From positions 42,622 to 106,621 of the forward strand of contig JABUFB010000003.1 in assembly GCA_013314775.1 (NCBI GenBank): DNA of 64,000 bases, in the 5' to 3' direction. Origin of the DNA: Armatimonadota bacterium (GTDB taxonomy: Bacteria; Armatimonadota; Zipacnadia; Zipacnadales; JABUFB01). The translations under genes and the position numbers were made by a program. This document shows, one piece after another, positions 58,761 to 64,000 of this stretch. The notes under the pieces are model-generated. The model saw only the letters and a list, made by a program, of their open reading frames with translations. It was not told where the DNA came from and did not search any database. Positions within the stretch are counted from its first letter, which is position 1. Each line of letters opens with the position of its first letter.

Positions 58761-59696
58761 CTATTGAGGCTGGCTCTCGGCGAAGACGGACAAGAGTTTG
58801 GCAAGGACGATGATAACCCCGACGGCGGTGAGTATTGCGAAGCCGCCGCGAACGCGCGCTGCATCAAACCGGCGGGTAAGCCCCGCGCCGATGTGAGCGC
58901 CGACGGATGACCCAAGAAGCATGAGAAGCACCAGGGGCAGGTCCACGTGGCCGCGCATGGCATGGGCGTAGGTCCCGTAGGCAGCGGTGAAAATCGTCTG
59001 GAACATGCCGGTCCCGATGGAAATCACGGTCGGGCAGCCGATGGCGTAGATCAGCAGGGGCATAAGGATGAACCCCCCTCCAACCCCCAGCATCCCACTG
59101 AGGAAACCCACTACCACCCCGACACCAATGATGACCCAGATCGAGATGGAGTCGATCCCCGAGACGGGCAGGCTGACCAGCGGCCGCAGCTTGATGGCGT
59201 GGAGCAGGCGCATGATCGGCGTGCGGGGCTCCGCCGGAGTGCACTCGCCGCGGCGTGAGCAACGCAGGGCTTCCATGCCCACTGAGAGGCCCACGCTGCT
59301 GAGCAGGACTATGTAGACGAGGCTCATGACCAGGGTGATCAGGGGCACGTTGGCGCCGAAAACAGAGACGGTGCCCAGGCGTTTGAGCAGGCCCAGGACC
59401 TCCGCGCCACCTTCCGCTCCCAGCGCCGAACCCACGAGCATGAGAACACCCAGGCGGTAGTCGATATTCCCGAGGCGCGCGTGTCGGATGGATGCCGTGG
59501 CGCTCAGGCCGATCATCTGCGACAAGCTGGAGCCCACGGCAACGGTATACGGAATACCGAACAGGGCGTTGAGCATGGGGGTGAGCAGGAAGCCGCCGCC
59601 GACCCCGAAGAACCCTGAGAGTATCCCGATCACCAGCCCCAGGAGTACCATAAGCGGACCGGAGACCTGGATGCCGGCGAGGGGAAGGTCCACCAC
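58761..59696 (-). CDS. TauE/SafE-family sulfite/organic anion exporter
   Basis: 311 residues; GTG start three bases after the upstream stop, with GGGGGGA about 10 nt ahead. Two homologous halves each begin with the family repeat 'G-x-G-G-G-F': 'SGFFGVGGGFLLTPML' (~28) and 'SGMLGVGGGFILMPLL' (~200), within about eight membrane helices. A Cys/Arg-rich cytoplasmic loop ('RCSRRGECTPAEPRT', ~145-160) separates them. TSUP proteins move sulfite, sulfoacetate, taurine-derived or other small anions. It lies in a unit with a small membrane protein and a USP. Confidence 0.93.
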   Translation of the reverse strand: MVDLPLAGIQVSGPLMVLLGLVIGILSGFFGVGGGFLLTPMLNALFGIPYTVAVGSSLSQMIGLSATASIRHARLGNIDYRLGVLMLVGSALGAEGGAEVLGLLKRLGTVSVFGANVPLITLVMSLVYIVLLSSVGLSVGMEALRCSRRGECTPAEPRTPIMRLLHAIKLRPLVSLPVSGIDSISIWVIIGVGVVVGFLSGMLGVGGGFILMPLLIYAIGCPTVISIGTGMFQTIFTAAYGTYAHAMRGHVDLPLVLLMLLGSSVGAHIGAGLTRRFDAARVRGGFAILTAVGVIIVLAKLLSVFAESQPQ

Positions 59697-59699
59697 GGG

Positions 59700-59903
59700 C
59701 TATCGGTCCCCCCAGCGAAAGCCGGACTCGAGGACCGTCTCCACGACCCGCAGCACCTGGCTAACCAACATGCCGAAAATGAGGGGCGCGACGACGCTCA
59801 GCACCACATAGAGCGGCCGGGCCTGGAAGCCCGGCAGGTCAGGCTGCGCGTCCAAAGAGATGTCGGCCACGAATTTCAGGAAGTCCACGGGGCAGTCTTT
59901 CAC
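59700..59903 (-). CDS. Small single-pass membrane protein between USP and TauE
   Basis: 67 residues from GTG 59903 (a second GTG at 59888 is possible). Tightly packed: 3 bp after the USP stop and 3 bp before the TauE start. One membrane helix ('LYVVLSVVAPLIFGMLVSQVLRVV', about 31-54) with soluble ends. No Pfam family recognised. Position suggests an accessory subunit of the TauE/SafE exporter. Confidence 0.72.
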   Translation of the reverse strand: MKDCPVDFLKFVADISLDAQPDLPGFQARPLYVVLSVVAPLIFGMLVSQVLRVVETVLESGFRWGDR

Positions 59904-59906
59904 AGT

Positions 59907-60374
59907 TCAGCGTTTGCGCACGATGCGAATCTCGCACTTGCCCTGCAGTTCTTCGCAGAGCCTGTCCACCGGTGAGCCGAAGAGCTTACGCAGCCAGTCG
60001 GGCCGCCCGGCTCGCGTCAAGATGAGAACCGCAGGGTCGATCTGTTCGACGAGGTCTCGCACTTCCACGGCAAACCGCCCCACCCGCATTTCGGTGCGGC
60101 ACGGGAGATTGCGCTCGGCCGCGAGCTTCGCCACAAGATCCAGGGCCTCCTGCGCCTCGGCCTTGTGCTCATCCATGATGCCCTTCTCCATCTCCTCGCG
60201 CAGGCTTGTGCCTGCCATGACCCCGGAGTCGGCGAAGTAGCGCGCGAGATTGATATCCACGACGAACACAGCAACGAGCGGCGCATTGGTCTCTTCGCAA
60301 GTTGCGAGAGCTTCCTCGATCTCAGCTATGTCGCGCCGGAAGGTGGACAACGCCAGCAGCACGGGCTTGTTCAT
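59907..60374 (-). CDS. Universal stress protein (UspA family)
   Basis: 155 residues. Pattern 'PVLLALSTFRRDIAEIEEALATCEETNAPLVAVFVVDI' then '(L)ILTRAGRPDWLRKLFGSPVDRLCEELQGKCEIRIVRKR' follows the Usp fold; the final strand carries the G-x2-G...G-S-like nucleotide loop, shortened here. USP proteins bind ATP/AMP and act in stress or transport regulation. It is encoded 15 bp after S-adenosylhomocysteinase and before the TauE exporter, so it may modulate that transport unit. Confidence 0.9.
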   Translation of the reverse strand: MNKPVLLALSTFRRDIAEIEEALATCEETNAPLVAVFVVDINLARYFADSGVMAGTSLREEMEKGIMDEHKAEAQEALDLVAKLAAERNLPCRTEMRVGRFAVEVRDLVEQIDPAVLILTRAGRPDWLRKLFGSPVDRLCEELQGKCEIRIVRKR

Positions 60375-60389
60375 TGGTCTTCCCCTGCC

Positions 60390-61664
<1,275 letters not shown>

Positions 61665-61721
61665 TCACCCGCGCAGTGCGAGCGGTGTTCGTCCAGTTCG
61701 GTTCTTCCCGGCTCGGTGCGC

Positions 61722-62735
61722 CTATGCCTGCGACGTCCAGACTTGCAGACCTGAATGGTCGAACTGGAACTCAATGACGGTGCCGCCGAGATCCTCCACG
61801 GCACGCCGGACACGGTGTTCAGAGTCAGGCTCGCACAGCAGGAGAATGCAGCCACCGCCTCCGGCGCCGCACGCCTTGCCACCGAGCATTCCCTCGGGCC
61901 GAGCGATCTCGAACAAGGCTTCGATCTTCGGCGTGGTCATCTCGGAGTACAGGCGCTTCTGGTTCTCCCAGTTGAAGTCCAGCAACCTGCCCACGGCCTG
62001 CAGGTCCCGGGCCATCAAGGCGTCGCGCATGTCGGCGGCAGCCTGCCGGATGTTCATAAGCGCCTCGGCCACACCGGCTTCCCCGCGCTGGTATGCACCC
62101 ATGACGCGGTTGATGAGATCTCCCGACAGCCGGGACTTGCCGGTATACACCAGCAGCAGGTGCTTTTCAAGCTCCAGGAGGAAATCCTTGGGCAGGCTAA
62201 TGGGCTCCACGGTCACTTCCGGGTCCCGGAACTGCATGAAATTGATGCCGCCAAGTGCCGCGGCATACTGGTCCTGCTTACCTCCCGGTATCCCCAGTTC
62301 CTCGACTTCCAGAAGGTTTGCCAGGGCCGCGATTTCCATCCGGTCCACGTCATTGCCCTGCAGGTAGTCGATGATACCGACCATGGTCACGCCCATGGAG
62401 GCGGATGAACCGGTGCCCGATCCCGGTGGGGCTTCGCTGCGAGTGATGATATGCGCGGCAAGGTCGAACCCGCGGCGCCGGATGGCGGCTTTCAACAGGT
62501 CCAGATTGCCGTCGTACTCCATCTGGCGGATGCCGTGGGCCTCAATACGGGTGTCGTAGTCCGCGGATTCCAGCCGCAGTCGGCCGTCGCTGGTGGGTAT
62601 CACCGAGGCGTACGAGAACCGCGAGATGGCGGCGTTCACAACCGCTCCGCCCTGCTCAGCGCTGAAAGGCGGTACATCGGTCCAGCCGCCGGCGAGGTCA
62701 ACTCTTACCGGACTGCGAGCGCGCCAGATTGCCAT
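61722..62735 (-). CDS. GHMP sugar kinase (heptose-7-phosphate kinase-like)
   Basis: 337 residues from ATG 62735, after GAGAGGACGG; the frame is open far upstream but that part lies over the promoter region. Motif 1 'ARSPVRVDLAGGWTDVPPFS' near the start, motif 2 'PPGSGTGSSASMGV' (~98-111, phosphate loop) and motif 3 'KACGAGGGGCIL' (~292-303) are the GHMP set. 'DVPPF' after GGWTD is typical of HddA-like D-glycero-D-manno-heptose 7-phosphate kinases and fucokinase-like sugar kinases. Phosphorylation of a sugar for surface polysaccharide is likely. It lies 41 bp after the rhamnose reductase gene. Confidence 0.9.
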   Translation of the reverse strand: MAIWRARSPVRVDLAGGWTDVPPFSAEQGGAVVNAAISRFSYASVIPTSDGRLRLESADYDTRIEAHGIRQMEYDGNLDLLKAAIRRRGFDLAAHIITRSEAPPGSGTGSSASMGVTMVGIIDYLQGNDVDRMEIAALANLLEVEELGIPGGKQDQYAAALGGINFMQFRDPEVTVEPISLPKDFLLELEKHLLLVYTGKSRLSGDLINRVMGAYQRGEAGVAEALMNIRQAAADMRDALMARDLQAVGRLLDFNWENQKRLYSEMTTPKIEALFEIARPEGMLGGKACGAGGGGCILLLCEPDSEHRVRRAVEDLGGTVIEFQFDHSGLQVWTSQA

Positions 62736-62776
62736 GGGTCCGTCCTCTCGGCCGCCGTGGCGGCCTGTGAGTAGTG

Positions 62777-63634
62777 TTATTGGCGAAGATGGTCCCGTGC
62801 GTACTCTCGCACCGCCTCCCGCCAGGACCTCAGGGGCGCGAGGCCCATTTCCGGCAAACGCGCGCTGGTAAGCGGGCTGTAGCGCGGACGCCTGGTGGGG
62901 CTTTCCCACTGGGTTCGGGAGATCTCCTGAACCTGTATCTCGGAGGAACCTGCCGCGGCCAGTGCCTCGCGGGCCAGCTCAGCCCAGGAGCAGACCCCTG
63001 CGTTGGTGCAGTGTACAATGCCCACGGCCTCGCGCGCCACCAGCTCCCAAAGGCGCGCCGCGAGATCGCGAGTGTATGTAGGCGAGCCGAACTCGTCGGC
63101 AACCACTTTCACGCTGCCCAGTTCGCGGCCCTTGGTCACGATAGTGCGCACGAAGTTCTTCCCGCCGGGCCCGAAGAGCCATTGGGTGCGGACGATCAGC
63201 ACCCGGTCATGCTCCCGTGCTGCACTGCGCTCGCCCTCAAGTTTGGATTCCCCGTAGGGGTTGATCGGCGCCGGCTGGTCATCCTCGTCATACGGGGCGC
63301 CTTTCTCACCGTCGAAAACGTAGTCCGTGCTGATCGCCACCAGGTGCGCGCCGCAGGCTCGGCAGGCCCGGGCGACGTTCCCGGTGGCCTCGGCGTTGAC
63401 GCGGAAGGCAAGCTCAGGGTCGCGGGTGCATCCGTCCACGTCGGTGTAAGCGGCGCAATGGATCACCGCGGATGGATGTGGATCCGCCACTGCCTGCATG
63501 GCCTGGGCAGGGTTGGTGAGGTCGCCGTCGGGTAGATCAACGCCCACTGCTGTGACACCCTCGGGGGCCAGTTCGACCACGGCGCTGCCCAGCATTCCGG
63601 CCGCGCCGGTGACGACTACTCGCTTTTGCCGCAT
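62777..63634 (-). CDS. rfbD: dTDP-4-dehydrorhamnose reductase
   Basis: 285 residues from ATG 63634. The extended SDR fold is clear: 'VVVTGAAGMLGSAVVE', 'VIHCAAYTDVDGCTRDPELAFRVNAEATGNVA', catalytic Thr/Tyr/Lys in 'VAISTDYVFDGEKGAPYDEDDQPAPINPYGESKLEGE' (Y-G-x-S-K) and 'VRTQWLFGPGGKNFV'. These are the RmlD/RfbD substrate and NAD(P)H signatures. It makes dTDP-L-rhamnose for O-antigen or other surface polysaccharides. No rmlA, B or C lies in view; the GHMP kinase gene follows. Confidence 0.92.
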   Translation of the reverse strand: MRQKRVVVTGAAGMLGSAVVELAPEGVTAVGVDLPDGDLTNPAQAMQAVADPHPSAVIHCAAYTDVDGCTRDPELAFRVNAEATGNVARACRACGAHLVAISTDYVFDGEKGAPYDEDDQPAPINPYGESKLEGERSAAREHDRVLIVRTQWLFGPGGKNFVRTIVTKGRELGSVKVVADEFGSPTYTRDLAARLWELVAREAVGIVHCTNAGVCSWAELAREALAAAGSSEIQVQEISRTQWESPTRRPRYSPLTSARLPEMGLAPLRSWREAVREYARDHLRQ

Positions 63635-63678
63635 GCCCTGATCACCGCGGCAAGCGTACCAGTAAGCCCTTCGGTGAG

Positions 63679-64000
63679 TCAATGCGTGAGGGCGTAGGTG
63701 AGGATGTTGACACCCATCCGCAGAGCCAACTCGCGGATTTCGGGAGGATCGTTGTGGACATCGGCGTCCTCCCAGCCGTCATTGAGATCGGTGTTGAAGG
63801 AATAAAAGAGGACCACCCGGCCCTCGTGGATGATAGCGTAACCGTGGGGTGGGCCACCGTGGTGCTCGTGGATCTTCGGCAGACCTGAGGGGAAGGAGTA
63901 GAAGCAGCGGTAGATCGGGTGACTGTAGGGCAATTCGACCAGGGGAATGTCTGGGAAGAGCTTCTTCACCTCGGGTCGGAAGAACTCGTCCAGACCGTAG
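63679..64000 (-). CDS. DUF4159 protein, N-terminal part outside window
   Basis: The frame stays open to the window end (…YGLDEFFRPEVKKLFPDIPLVEL…), so the GTG at 63969 is not the true start and the gene begins beyond position 64000. The visible 107 codons match the C-terminal end of DUF4159: 'HPIYRCFYSFPSGLPKIHEHHGGPPHGYAIIHEGRVVLFYSFNTDLNDGWED', 'MGVNILTYALTH'. DUF4159 domains are predicted Rossmann/class-I amidotransferase-like folds in exported proteins of unknown role, often near MoxR/DUF58 genes. It precedes the rhamnose reductase gene by 44 bp. Confidence 0.85.
   Translation of the reverse strand, partial: YGLDEFFRPEVKKLFPDIPLVELPYSHPIYRCFYSFPSGLPKIHEHHGGPPHGYAIIHEGRVVLFYSFNTDLNDGWEDADVHNDPPEIRELALRMGVNILTYALTH

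Overview
The window is about 64 kb of GC-rich chromosomal DNA, densely packed with genes. It looks like an uncultured diderm bacterium. Outer-membrane-type barrel sequence, a lipobox lipoprotein, an RseB-like periplasmic protein and dTDP-rhamnose synthesis point to an outer membrane. The gene families (a DUF6785-type multi-spanning protein, uroporphyrinogen-decarboxylase-fold proteins, DUF4091/GH123-like and clan-A glycosidases, secreted PD40 propellers, a SpoIVB/S55 peptidase, DUF4159) are typical of Armatimonadota and similar lineages. That placement is inference: no rRNA or tRNA gene was seen. GTG and TTG starts and 4-nt start/stop overlaps are common.

Layout. 0-6 kb: surface and secreted proteins on + (barrel, large exported protein, lipoprotein). 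6-11 kb: CBS protein and a giant S55-peptidase/propeller protein on -, divergent from a Gfo/Idh/MocA oxidoreductase. 12-16 kb: an intergenic mosaic element, an orphan PilT-like ATPase, a HAD phosphatase, an esterase, an exported unknown and an orphan FlgM. 16.4-18.6 kb: ECF sigma, zinc-finger anti-sigma and RseB-like operon. 18.7-22.7 kb: a compact four-gene nucleic-acid operon (SMC/OLD-like ATPase, TOPRIM-like protein, Clp1-like polynucleotide kinase, YhaM-like exonuclease). 22.7-28.6 kb: DUF4091 glycosidase, MscS channel, membrane peptidase and a RecB-like protein with a degraded nuclease site. 28.7-33.7 kb: DUF6785 membrane protein whose 3' end is tandemly triplicated, an SDR, a second mosaic element and a tandem amidohydrolase. 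33.7-37.8 kb: CorC-type protein, membrane glycosyltransferase, amidohydrolase. 38.2-41.3 kb: a promoter and two paralogous secreted propellers carrying Met/Gly-rich runs. 41.4-47.9 kb: enolase-superfamily enzyme, small membrane ORFs, response regulator, M48-like protease, EndoQ, LmeA-like protein. 47.9-52.5 kb: MoxR-DUF58-TgpA operon. 52.7-58.2 kb: exported CIA30-MsrB fusion, two UroD-fold proteins around a glycosidase, and a 32-residue membrane peptide. 58.3-64 kb: ferredoxin, TauE/SafE transporter, USP, S-adenosylhomocysteinase, GHMP sugar kinase, dTDP-4-dehydrorhamnose reductase, DUF4159 fragment.

Most worth a second look: (1) the translationally coupled ATPase/TOPRIM/kinase/exonuclease operon; (2) the Met-rich propeller pair together with a secreted methionine sulfoxide reductase fusion; (3) the 143-bp tandem repeat that copies the end of a gene plus its terminator hairpins; (4) two intergenic regions built of the same palindromic modules in reversed order, with compensatory stem changes; (5) a tiny membrane ORF whose UGA is followed by a SECIS-like hairpin.
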